The position numbers and the translations under genes are program-made. 64,000 nt of DNA from Photobacterium proteolyticum (GTDB lineage: Bacteria > Pseudomonadota > Gammaproteobacteria > Enterobacterales > Vibrionaceae), in contig NZ_MJIL01000101.1 in the NCBI RefSeq assembly GCF_001939735.1, forward strand, positions 124,001 through 188,000, written 5' to 3'. Shown here piece after piece: positions 17,663-25,738 of the stretch (its first letter is position 1; each line of letters begins with the position of its first letter). The notes beneath the pieces are model-generated. The model was not told the origin of the DNA and made no database searches. It was given only the letters and a program-made list of their open reading frames with translations.

Positions 17663-18481
17663 CTAGGGATGCTGAGGTAATTCGGCTCCGCATTTTCTAC
17701 AGTAATTGGCATCGGTTTCATGCCCGCTGGTGGCACAGTTCAGGCAACGAAGAAGATCACGCTGAGTCTTCATTTCCTGACTGAGTTCTGCGGTGATAAT
17801 ACCAGTGGGCACGGCCAGGATGGAGTAACCGAGCAGCATGGTAAAAGCGGCCAGTGTCTTGCCGAGATCCGTCTGCGGAACTATGTCGCCGTAGCCGACG
17901 GTGGTGATGGTGACGATAGCCCAGTAGATACTGGTCGGAATGCTGGTAAAGCCGTTATCCGGTCCCTCAATAGCGTAGAGCAATGCACCCAGTACAGTGA
18001 CAAGGATGGCGACGGTGCTGAAGAAAACCAGGATCTTCCGTTGCGCCATTAGCAGGGATCTAAGCAGGATATTGGAGTCTTTGAGAAAGCGGGCCAGTTT
18101 CAGGATCCGGAATATGCGCATGACCCTGATCAACCTTACGATCAATAGATAATTCGATCCCGGGAACAAGAAGGCGATATAGCTCGGCAGGATTGCGATG
18201 AGGTCTATAACGCCATAAAAGCTTTTGGCGTATGCCCAAGGGCGCGGCGAGCAGTAGAGCCGGGCGATATATTCGACGGTAAATAACAGGGTAAAAACCC
18301 ACTCCATGACGAATAGAAGGCTGGAGAACTCTGCCGCCACACCTTCGAGCGACGAGAGGATGAGGACAAGCTCAGAGCACAAGATTGCAAGGATCAGTAT
18401 AATGTCAAAGTACTGCCCGGCTTTGGTTTGGGTGCCAAAAATAACTTGATAGAATTTTTGCCGAGTGTTGAGCGTAACCAT
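17663..18481 (-). CDS. Voltage-gated potassium channel with C-terminal zinc ribbon
   Basis: 272 aa six-TM cation channel of the Kv/Kch type. S4 is a regular array of arginines and lysines (R116 to K135, RLIRVMRIFRILKLARFLK), and the selectivity filter TVGYGD lies at 194-199 between S5 and S6. After S6 the tail has two CxxC pairs (C246/C249 and C261/C264), a zinc ribbon. The channel conducts K+ across the inner membrane; the ribbon may mediate assembly or sensing (inference). No RCK domain is present. Confidence 0.88.
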   Translation of the reverse strand: MVTLNTRQKFYQVIFGTQTKAGQYFDIILILAILCSELVLILSSLEGVAAEFSSLLFVMEWVFTLLFTVEYIARLYCSPRPWAYAKSFYGVIDLIAILPSYIAFLFPGSNYLLIVRLIRVMRIFRILKLARFLKDSNILLRSLLMAQRKILVFFSTVAILVTVLGALLYAIEGPDNGFTSIPTSIYWAIVTITTVGYGDIVPQTDLGKTLAAFTMLLGYSILAVPTGIITAELSQEMKTQRDLLRCLNCATSGHETDANYCRKCGAELPQHP

Positions 18482-18559
18482 AAAACCCTGAAATGAAAAT
18501 AGAAGTACTATTAATTAGGATAATGAACATTAAAGGGGGTTACCAGCTAACGGCAAGGA

Positions 18560-18589
18560 GTACCTCTCCAAAATGAGATGGAGAGGTAC
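18560..18589. repeat. 11-bp perfect inverted repeat between ychE-like and channel genes
   Basis: GTACCTCTCCA / TGGAGAGGTAC with an 8-nt loop, 30 bp past the stop of the MarC-family gene. No T run follows on either strand, so it is either an atypical terminator, an RNA stability hairpin or an operator. Confidence 0.5.
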
Positions 18590-18618
18590 AATTGTGCGGA
18601 GACTCCGCGGGAAGTGTG

Positions 18619-19257
18619 TTAGGCGAGACCCGGGAATAAGGCGCGAAGGCCGTTAGCAATGAACTCAATGCCCAGGGCTGCCAGGATCAGACCCATGATA
18701 CGGGTGATAACATTGATGCCGGTTTGACCCAGAAAGCGAACGATAATTGGGGCTGCGCGGAACAACATCCAACAACAAAAGGCAAATGCCACTATCGTAG
18801 CTGCAATTCCCAGCGTACTGGTCATGCCCGGGTAACGTGAGCTATAGACAATTGTCGAGCTGATTGCACCCGGACCGGCCATAAGCGGCATAGCCAGCGG
18901 GACGACACCAATTTGCTCGCGGCTAATTGATTCTGATTTTTCCTGCTTATTCTGTTTATCCTCACCCAGCTTACCGCTCATCATCGAGAAGGCGATTGTC
19001 AGCAGCAGTAAACCACCGGCAACGCGGAACGAGTCGAGGGAGATACTGAACATATCCAATAAAAACTGCCCGGCAAGCAATGAGACGATAAGGATAACGC
19101 TGACGGCGAGACTGGCGGTATAGGCTGTTTTGTTTCTCTCCTCGGTATTCATGTGGCCGGTAAGAGAAACAAAGATAGGCATAATACCGATCGGGTTGAC
19201 GGCTGCGATCAGACCGACGAAAAACTGTAAGAAAATGGCAATTTCGATTGTTTGCAT
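18619..19257 (-). CDS. ychE: MarC/YchE family membrane protein
   Basis: 212 aa inner-membrane protein with six hydrophobic segments. Family signatures: AAVNPIGIMPIFVSLT near the N terminus, PLAMPLMAGPGAIS in the middle, ITRIMGLILAALGIEFIANGLR at the end. The family includes YchE, YhgN and the alanine exporter-like SnatA; the substrate is not established. In E. coli ychE is next to adhE, as here. The ATG at 19257 is preferred over a TTG six codons upstream because it gives the family length. Confidence 0.85.
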   Translation of the reverse strand: MQTIEIAIFLQFFVGLIAAVNPIGIMPIFVSLTGHMNTEERNKTAYTASLAVSVILIVSLLAGQFLLDMFSISLDSFRVAGGLLLLTIAFSMMSGKLGEDKQNKQEKSESISREQIGVVPLAMPLMAGPGAISSTIVYSSRYPGMTSTLGIAATIVAFAFCCWMLFRAAPIIVRFLGQTGINVITRIMGLILAALGIEFIANGLRALFPGLA

Positions 19258-19608
19258 TGTGGGATCATCTAACAAACGTAAAAAACAAGAAGCTAACTTC
19301 CTCCTCTTTAACAGGTTGCCATGTAATATCTGAAGGTGCTTAGAAAAAAGGCGTAAAAAGCAGTGCGTGAAAAGTGCTGCTTTGGGGCCTGAGTTGCGAT
19401 GATATTAGGCGGCCTCCTGTTATTTGGCGCTACTTTAAGCTAAAGCTTGACGTCAGACCAATTAAAAATAGTTATCTCTACCCTTATTAATAATTATCGG
19501 TAAATTATGTGTTACACCCCTGTAAAAAGGCGGTGTTTTGGATTACTCTTTATGGGCAGTCGGCGTGCCACACGCAATGTAATTAAGGTAACTGTATCCT
19601 GCTAAACC

Positions 19609-19624
19609 TGTGATTTGCTTCACA
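19609..19624. promoter_or_regulatory. CRP-type site
   Basis: TGTGATTTGCTTCACA matches the CRP core TGTGA-N6-TCACA exactly. It lies about 237 bp upstream of the predicted adhE transcription start and 350 bp upstream of the divergent ychE-like gene, so it may serve another promoter of either gene. Confidence 0.6.
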
Positions 19625-19805
19625 TTAAGTGTTTAAAGTGGCCAGTTGTGTATGTTTGTTACGTAATATTTGTTACTTGAAATGTCGCTTTATGAAGTAA
19701 TTTGATAGAATTTCAATATTGCCGGTCACATTCTGAACGTTTAAGTTCTTGAATTAACATGACGCAGCTCGGATTTTGACAAAAAGTACTCCTATAGGGT
19801 TACAA

Positions 19806-19854
19806 GTGATCTAAATCAATTTTTTTCGGGGTGTGAAAGAATATAATCAGTTTT
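19806..19854 (+). promoter_or_regulatory. FNR-activated class II promoter of adhE
   Basis: The FNR box GTGATCTAAATCAA (19806-19819) matches TTGATnnnnATCAA at 9 of 10 defined bases. A perfect TATAAT lies at 19842-19847, giving a predicted start at about 19854. The box centre is then at -41.5, the classical spacing for FNR class II activation. There is no good -35 hexamer, as expected for an activator-dependent promoter. Confidence 0.75.
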
Positions 19855-19982
19855 GAAAGCAATTTACTAAGTATGTGTGTTGTCGGGGCGTTAAAAGCAG
19901 GGCTTCCCTGGTAGCGATAAGTCGAAAGAAGCGGCGACAGATTCTTACTAAAAAGTTTTTAATATTAAGTTAGGAGTTAACT

Positions 19983-22688
19983 ATGCCTGTAACAAATATG
20001 GCTGAACTAGATGCAATGATTGCACGCGTTAAGAAAGCGCAAGAAGAGTTCGCTACTTACTCTCAGGAGCAAGTAGACAAAATCTTCCGTGCAGCTTCTC
20101 TGGCAGCTAACCAAGCTCGTATCCCGCTAGCACAACAAGCGGTTGCCGAGTCTGGTATGGGTATCGTTGAAGATAAAGTAATTAAGAACCACTTCGCATC
20201 TGAATTCATCTACAACAAGTATAAAGATGAGCAAACTTGTGGCATTCTTGAAGAAGACGACAACCTGGGTACTATGACTATCGCTGAGCCTGTAGGCATC
20301 ATCTGCGGTATCGTACCAACGACTAACCCAACTTCTACTGCAATCTTCAAATCTCTAATCTCTCTGAAGACTCGTAACGGTATCATCTTCTCGCCACACC
20401 CACGTGCGAAGAACTCTACCAACGACGCCGCTAAACTCGTTCTAGATGCAGCAGTAGCCGCTGGTGCGCCAAAAGACATCATCGGTTGGATCGACCAGCC
20501 ATCTGTAGAGCTTTCTAACGCGCTAATGAAGCACGACGACATCGCTCTGATCCTTGCAACTGGTGGTCCAGGTATGGTTAAAGCTGCTTACTCTTCAGGT
20601 AAGCCAGCAATCGGTGTAGGTGCAGGTAACGTTCCTGTTGTTATCGACGAAACTGCTGACGTAAAACGTGCAGTTGCTTCTATCCTGATGTCTAAGACTT
20701 TCGATAACGGTGTTGTATGTGCTTCTGAGCAGGCAGCAATCGTTGTTGACGAAGTATACGACGAAGTGAAAGAGCGCTTCGCTTCTCACAAAGCATACGT
20801 ACTGAGCAAAGCAGAAGCTGAGAAAGTACGTAAAGTGCTTCTAATCGACGGCGCACTAAACGCGAAAATTGTTGGCCAGCCAGCTGCGGCAATCGCTGAG
20901 ATGGCAGGTGTTTCAGTTCCAGCTGACACTAAAGTACTTGTTGGTGAAGGTCTGGGTAAAGTGTCTTACGACGACGCATTCGCTCACGAGAAACTATCTC
21001 CGACACTTGGCCTGTTCCGTGCCGATAACTTCGAAGACGCTGTTGCTCAGGCTGTGACTATGGTTGAGATCGGCGGTATCGGTCACACATCTGGTCTATA
21101 CACTAACCAAGATGTAAACGCAGACCGTATCCGTTACTTCGGCGACAAGCTGAAGACAGCTCGTATCCTAATCAACATTCCAACTACTCACGGTGGTATC
21201 GGTGACCTGTACAACTTCAACGTTGCACCGTCTCTAACACTAGGCTGTGGTTCTTGGGGTGGTAACTCAATTTCTGAGAACGTAGGTCCTAAGCACCTAA
21301 TCAACAAGAAAACTGTTGCGAAGCGAGCTGAAAACATGTTGTGGCACAAACTACCTAAGTCTATCTACTTCCGCCGTGGTAGCCTTCCAATCGCTCTTGG
21401 CGACCTAGAAGGTAAGAAGCGTGCATTCCTGGTAACTGACCGTTTCCTATTCAACAACGGTTACGCAGATGATGTTGTTCAGCTACTGAAAGCACAGGGT
21501 ATGGAAGTTCAAACGTTCTTCGACGTTGAAGCTGACCCAACGCTAACAGTTGTTAAGAAAGGTGCAGAAGCAATGCAAAGCTTCCAGCCTGACGTAATCC
21601 TGGCTCTAGGTGGCGGTTCACCAATGGATGCTGCGAAGATTATGTGGGTAATGTACGAGCACCCAGAAACAGCATTCGAAGAGCTGGCAATGCGCTTTAT
21701 GGATATCCGTAAGCGTATCTACAAGTTCCCTAAAATGGGTCAGAAAGCTGAGCTTGTATGTATCACTACCACTTCAGGTACGGGTTCAGAAGTTACTCCA
21801 TTCGCAGTTGTTACCGACGACGAGACTGGTGCTAAGTACCCACTGGCTGACTACGAGCTAACGCCACAGATGGCTATCGTTGATGCTAACCTGGTTATGA
21901 ACATGCCTAAGTCTCTGACAGCGTTCGGTGGTTACGATGCAGTAACTCACGCACTGGAAGCTTACGTATCTGTTCTTGCTAACGAATACTCTGACGGTCA
22001 GGCTCTGCAAGCGCTTAAGATGCTTAAAGAGTACCTACCTTCAAGCTACGCGAATGGTGCTAACGACCCAATCGCTCGTGAGAAAGTACACAACGCAGCA
22101 ACTATCGCTGGTGTAGCATTTGCGAACGCATTCCTGGGTGTGTGTCACTCAATGGCTCACAAAATTGGTGCTGAGTTCCACCTACCTCACGGTCTGGCAA
22201 ACGCGCTGCTTATCTCTAACGTTGTACGTTACAACGCGAACGATAACCCAACTAAACAAACTGCGTTCTCACAGTACGACCGTCCACAGGCACGTCGTCG
22301 TTACGCAGAAGTTGCTGACCACCTAGGCCTAAGCCAGGCTGGTGACCGTACTGCTCAGAAGATTGAACGTCTTCTAGCATGGTTGGACGAGCTTAAAGGT
22401 GACCTAGACATCCCAATGTCTATCCAGGCAGCAGGTGTTTCTGAGGCTGATTTCAATGCGAAACTGGATGAGCTATCAGTAGAAGCGTTCGATGACCAGT
22501 GTACAGGTGCTAACCCTCGTTACCCTCTAATCAGCGAGCTGAAAGAAGTTCTTCTAGCTTCGTACCACGGTACGCCTTACGTTGAAGGTGAGACTTTCGA
22601 AGGTACAACTGTAATCAAGAAGAAAGCTGACCAGAAAACAGCTGAAGCGCCAAAAGCTGCAGCAAAGAAAGAGACGGCTAAAGCTTAA
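19983..22688 (+). CDS. adhE: Bifunctional acetaldehyde-CoA / alcohol dehydrogenase AdhE
   Basis: 901 aa. The N-terminal ~440 residues are acetaldehyde dehydrogenase (catalytic Cys in DNGVVCASEQ near 245) and the C-terminal part from about 450 an iron-dependent alcohol dehydrogenase (GGGSPMDAAK, HSMAHKIGAEFHLPHGLANA metal region). It reduces acetyl-CoA to ethanol and regenerates NAD+ during fermentation; the family assembles into spirosomes. The tail is rich in Lys and Ala. Codon use is strongly biased to CTA, GGT, AAC, TTC and similar, unlike its neighbours, a sign of very high expression. AGGAG lies 8 nt before the ATG. Confidence 0.97.
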   Translation: MPVTNMAELDAMIARVKKAQEEFATYSQEQVDKIFRAASLAANQARIPLAQQAVAESGMGIVEDKVIKNHFASEFIYNKYKDEQTCGILEEDDNLGTMTIAEPVGIICGIVPTTNPTSTAIFKSLISLKTRNGIIFSPHPRAKNSTNDAAKLVLDAAVAAGAPKDIIGWIDQPSVELSNALMKHDDIALILATGGPGMVKAAYSSGKPAIGVGAGNVPVVIDETADVKRAVASILMSKTFDNGVVCASEQAAIVVDEVYDEVKERFASHKAYVLSKAEAEKVRKVLLIDGALNAKIVGQPAAAIAEMAGVSVPADTKVLVGEGLGKVSYDDAFAHEKLSPTLGLFRADNFEDAVAQAVTMVEIGGIGHTSGLYTNQDVNADRIRYFGDKLKTARILINIPTTHGGIGDLYNFNVAPSLTLGCGSWGGNSISENVGPKHLINKKTVAKRAENMLWHKLPKSIYFRRGSLPIALGDLEGKKRAFLVTDRFLFNNGYADDVVQLLKAQGMEVQTFFDVEADPTLTVVKKGAEAMQSFQPDVILALGGGSPMDAAKIMWVMYEHPETAFEELAMRFMDIRKRIYKFPKMGQKAELVCITTTSGTGSEVTPFAVVTDDETGAKYPLADYELTPQMAIVDANLVMNMPKSLTAFGGYDAVTHALEAYVSVLANEYSDGQALQALKMLKEYLPSSYANGANDPIAREKVHNAATIAGVAFANAFLGVCHSMAHKIGAEFHLPHGLANALLISNVVRYNANDNPTKQTAFSQYDRPQARRRYAEVADHLGLSQAGDRTAQKIERLLAWLDELKGDLDIPMSIQAAGVSEADFNAKLDELSVEAFDDQCTGANPRYPLISELKEVLLASYHGTPYVEGETFEGTTVIKKKADQKTAEAPKAAAKKETAKA

Positions 22689-22712
22689 TCATTGTTTTAG
22701 CTAGCGCACTTT

Positions 22713-22737
22713 AAGCCCGCCATTTTGGCGGGCTTTT
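22713..22737 (+). terminator. adhE terminator
   Basis: AAGCCCGCCA / TGGCGGGCTT stem with a 3-nt loop, followed by TTTT; 24 bp after the adhE stop. Confidence 0.85.
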
Positions 22738-22797
22738 TCGTTTTATCACGATAAAGAAGTGCAAATTAGAAACCAAACCTGATGACGGCTATTTCGC

Positions 22798-23490
22798 TTA
22801 CCCAACTTCGGCCTCTATCATTCGGCCATTAAAATAGTCGTTGGCGACAATGTATTCGGCGCTTCTGACAATTTCGTACTGGAGTGGCTGGCTGAGTAAG
22901 TTACCGAGCGGTGGGTGGTCATCCTCGTGGGCAAAGCTTAATGGAACAACGCCCCCGACCCGGATATTGAACTCTGCCAGTTCTTTGGCCCAGCTCTGGG
23001 TCAGCCCCGAAATCATGGCTTTCGAGCCGTTGTTGATGGGCTGATGGGTGTTTATCAGATTCGCCGCCAGATTGACGATGACCCCTTCACAGTGATGTAC
23101 CCGCATGTAATTGGCGGCCTGTTTGCCAAAAATGAAGAAGGGGGTTGCGCCTTCTGACATGGAGCGGCAAAACTGATCGACAGAGGACGGGCTGAATAAA
23201 GTGGGCAGATCTGAGCCGAACCAATAGTTAATCAATACATCAATAGTGCCAAAGCGATGATGGACCCTATCGATGAGGTTGGAAATCGATACTTCATCTT
23301 GGCATTCAAGCAAGAAGGGGTGAGAGTTCCCTCCTGCTGCCAGGCAGGCTTGCTGTGTTTGCTGCAAGCGGTCAGCTTCGACATCCACAAGAGCTAGCTT
23401 AGCTCCTAATGACGCGAAGTGGAGTGAAATCGCTTTGCCCATTGGGCTGCCAGCGGCAGTGATTACAATGACAGATTGCGCGATATTCAT
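22798..23490 (-). CDS. Short-chain dehydrogenase/reductase homologue lacking the catalytic Tyr
   Basis: 230 aa Rossmann-fold protein of the SDR family. The cofactor loop is altered (TAAGSPMGKA for TGxxxGIG) and the usual NNAG is INYWFG. Where the active site should read Y-x-x-x-K it has N153-N-G-S-K157, and the catalytic Ser is replaced in NLAAN near 141. The Lys is kept. Enzyme activity of the standard type is therefore unlikely; a regulatory or binding role is possible. Convergent with adhE. Confidence 0.75.
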   Translation of the reverse strand: MNIAQSVIVITAAGSPMGKAISLHFASLGAKLALVDVEADRLQQTQQACLAAGGNSHPFLLECQDEVSISNLIDRVHHRFGTIDVLINYWFGSDLPTLFSPSSVDQFCRSMSEGATPFFIFGKQAANYMRVHHCEGVIVNLAANLINTHQPINNGSKAMISGLTQSWAKELAEFNIRVGGVVPLSFAHEDDHPPLGNLLSQPLQYEIVRSAEYIVANDYFNGRMIEAEVG

Positions 23491-23848
23491 AACTCGTTCT
23501 TTCCCCCGTTTGTACCGGATGGTGCGCTGCGTGATAGCAGTTTCTGGGCACTTCGAAAGTCAAAGGTTTTCAATTTGGCCTTGTTAGGATGTCGCGTTAG
23601 TTATTGCCAAACTCCCTTAACCCCAAAGTTACGCACTTGGCCGATAAATCGATCATCAAGTAAACGAAAAAGATAATTATATACTGAAGCCTTGGGCGGG
23701 GATTAACTGTGAAAAGGCGCCCAATTTGCCCCAAACCGCCACTAAATGTTAGTGAATTGTGAGCAGTGTGCTGCCGGGAAATAACAAAGCTATGATGGTT
23801 GTCACGAAAATACGGATACTGTGAGCAACGGGGGAGTTTGGTTGCAAT
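23491..23848. other. Intergenic region, nothing identified
   Basis: 358 bp between two minus-strand genes. It must contain the promoter of the SDR-like gene. Only a small 6-bp hairpin (CACTAA-ATG-TTAGTG, 23740-23754) stands out. No coding frame is convincing. Confidence 0.5.
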
Positions 23849-24358
23849 TTAGGCAGTTTGATACATTTCGGCAAAGCGTTTGGCGTGGATCAGTGACAGG
23901 TACAAATCCTGTGGCGATGCCTTAATGGTCGCGTCTTCCTTCGGGGGAAGCATCCGGCGTTCATGGCCGGACAGGTTATGATACACCTCCTCCGGCATGC
24001 CCTTGGTACCCTGCGGCGGAAAGTTGAGTGCCGTCGGCTGCAATTCGTGGAGCAGACGGGCGTCGGCAAGTCCGCTGGTATGAAAGGCTTTGGCTTGTGC
24101 TGCGCCATTATCATAACAGTGCTCGGTAGTGCTTAGCGGCTGTGGATCTTGCAGCTCGAAGTAGGCGCGCAGTTCGGGTTCTGTCTTGCCGGGCTTGGGC
24201 AATGCGTCAACCGGGATAGTTTCCAGATGATCCGGCGACAACATGGCGAGCATCAATGCAAAGTCGGCACGGCGGCCACCTTCAACCGCATGGTTGAGGT
24301 TGTTGCCGAGCTGCACTTCATTTATGAGCTGCGCTTTGTCTAACGTATGGATCTGCAT
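23849..24358 (-). CDS. Conserved-looking hypothetical protein, 169 aa
   Basis: 169 aa, soluble, mildly acidic, no signal peptide or membrane segment. The codon use and frame length are those of a real gene. Notable stretches are GGRRADFALMLAMLSPD (about 27-43), the proline-rich TALNFPPQGTKGMPEEV and a C-terminal YLSLIHAKRFAEMY helix. I do not recognise the family. The gene is 75 bp downstream of the MalY-type gene on the same strand, so it may be co-transcribed with it. No strong Shine-Dalgarno. Confidence 0.65.
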   Translation of the reverse strand: MQIHTLDKAQLINEVQLGNNLNHAVEGGRRADFALMLAMLSPDHLETIPVDALPKPGKTEPELRAYFELQDPQPLSTTEHCYDNGAAQAKAFHTSGLADARLLHELQPTALNFPPQGTKGMPEEVYHNLSGHERRMLPPKEDATIKASPQDLYLSLIHAKRFAEMYQTA

Positions 24359-24432
24359 TGTCTGAGAAAAATAGGTTCCCGGTTTGTAATACTCCTTTAT
24401 CGGGTTTAATTGTCAGAACTTTAGCAGTATTT

Positions 24433-25593
24433 TTATTTCGTCTGACCTAGCTCATCGATGGCTGTACGCATTCTGCGCAGCCCTTCATCCAGCGTATCGC
24501 TCCGGCAGGCAAAATTGAGTCGCACAAAGCGGGAGTTGCCAAAATCGGCCCCCGGTGACAGCCCGACACCGGCGCTTTCGAAGAATTTGAACGGACTGGT
24601 TACCGGTAGCGCCGAGGCATCTATCCAGGCGAGGTAGGTTGCCTCAATCGGGTGAAGCTTGAGATACGGCATCGCATTGATGGCCTGTTCGACTTTTGTC
24701 CTCTGATGGCGAAGAAAATCAAGCTGCTGATCGAGCCAGGGCTGACAGTTCTCGTAAGCCGCCTGTGCCGCTGTATAAGCCAGCACATTGACATCCGGAA
24801 CGATACCGGCCTTGGCCCGGATAAACTGCCTGCGCAGGTCCGGATTTGGGATGATGGCCATCGAAGCGCCCAGACCGGCAATATTGAAGGTCTTGCTCGG
24901 TGCGATGAGTGTCACCGAACGCTGGGCAGCATCTTCGTTCAGGCTGGCAAAAGGAATATGCCGGGCGGTTTCATCGAGAATTAAGTCACAGTGAATTTCA
25001 TCGGAGCAGACATAAAGATCATGTTTCTTAGCAAAGTCAGCCAGTGCTAGCAGTTCATCGCGGCGGTACACCGTCCCACCGGGGTTTAACGGGTTGCAGA
25101 GTAACATCAGTTTGGATTCAGGCGTGACCTCCGTCTGCGCTAAGTCTATCCGCCAGCGATTATTTTGCAGGGTAACCGGAGCGACGGATAATGATCGCTT
25201 GGCCAATCGTACCGATGACATAAACGGCGGATAAATTGGCTTGGGGCTGATCACGCCCTGGTCAGCTTCGGTCAGGGCTCTGACTGCAAGGTTAAGTCCA
25301 CAGACCAGCCCCGGCAGGTAGGCAATCCATTCAGGCTCTATATCCCAGTCATAGCATTGCTTCATCCGCTCGACAAGCAGCTCGGTAAGGCGTTCAGGTG
25401 CCTGCCCGTAGCCAAAAATACCGTGTTCAACATGCTGGTGCAGCGCGGCTGTAATGGATTCCGGCACGCGAAAGTCACTGTCGGCTACCCACATTGGCAG
25501 AATATCCCTGCCTTTGTATTTGTTCCACTTTATGCTGTTGGTGTTGATACGGTCGATAGGTTGCTCGAAGAGCTGGAAAGGGGAGTGCGTCAT
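24433..25593 (-). CDS. MalY/PatB family PLP-dependent C-S lyase / aminotransferase
   Basis: 386 aa fold-type I PLP enzyme. The PLP lysine is in APSKTFNIAGLGA; LCNPLNPGGTVY, SDEIHCDL and the C-terminal FVRLNFACRS match the MalY/PatB branch, which has cystathionine beta-lyase activity. In E. coli MalY also represses the maltose system; no such link is visible here. The ATG at 25593 has a GGA 8 nt upstream and is preferred over one five codons earlier. Confidence 0.85.
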   Translation of the reverse strand: MTHSPFQLFEQPIDRINTNSIKWNKYKGRDILPMWVADSDFRVPESITAALHQHVEHGIFGYGQAPERLTELLVERMKQCYDWDIEPEWIAYLPGLVCGLNLAVRALTEADQGVISPKPIYPPFMSSVRLAKRSLSVAPVTLQNNRWRIDLAQTEVTPESKLMLLCNPLNPGGTVYRRDELLALADFAKKHDLYVCSDEIHCDLILDETARHIPFASLNEDAAQRSVTLIAPSKTFNIAGLGASMAIIPNPDLRRQFIRAKAGIVPDVNVLAYTAAQAAYENCQPWLDQQLDFLRHQRTKVEQAINAMPYLKLHPIEATYLAWIDASALPVTSPFKFFESAGVGLSPGADFGNSRFVRLNFACRSDTLDEGLRRMRTAIDELGQTK

Positions 25594-25687
25594 AGTGAGT
25601 CCATTCATGATGCTGTCGGGTGAGTATTATCTTATACCAACTGAGTTAAACGTTTGATTTTTTAGCTGCGTAGTCGTGGATAAGATT

Positions 25688-25721
25688 GATAAAAAAGCCC
25701 TGATGATGAGATCAGGGCTTT
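25688..25721 (-). terminator. Terminator of the ATP-grasp operon
   Basis: AAAGCCCTGAT (25694-25704) pairs with ATCAGGGCTTT (25711-25721), followed on the minus strand by a T run. It separates the ligase operon from the downstream MalY-type gene. Confidence 0.85.
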
Positions 25722-25738
25722 CGTTTTTAGCGGTATGC

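Larger units (their letters stand above)
19258..19982. other. Long divergent intergenic region ychE/adhE
   Basis: 725 bp, AT-rich. It holds a perfect CRP-type site (19609-19624), an FNR box (19806-19819) and a matching -10 (19842-19847), listed separately. The part between 19276 and 19600 shows nothing I can identify. Confidence 0.7.
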
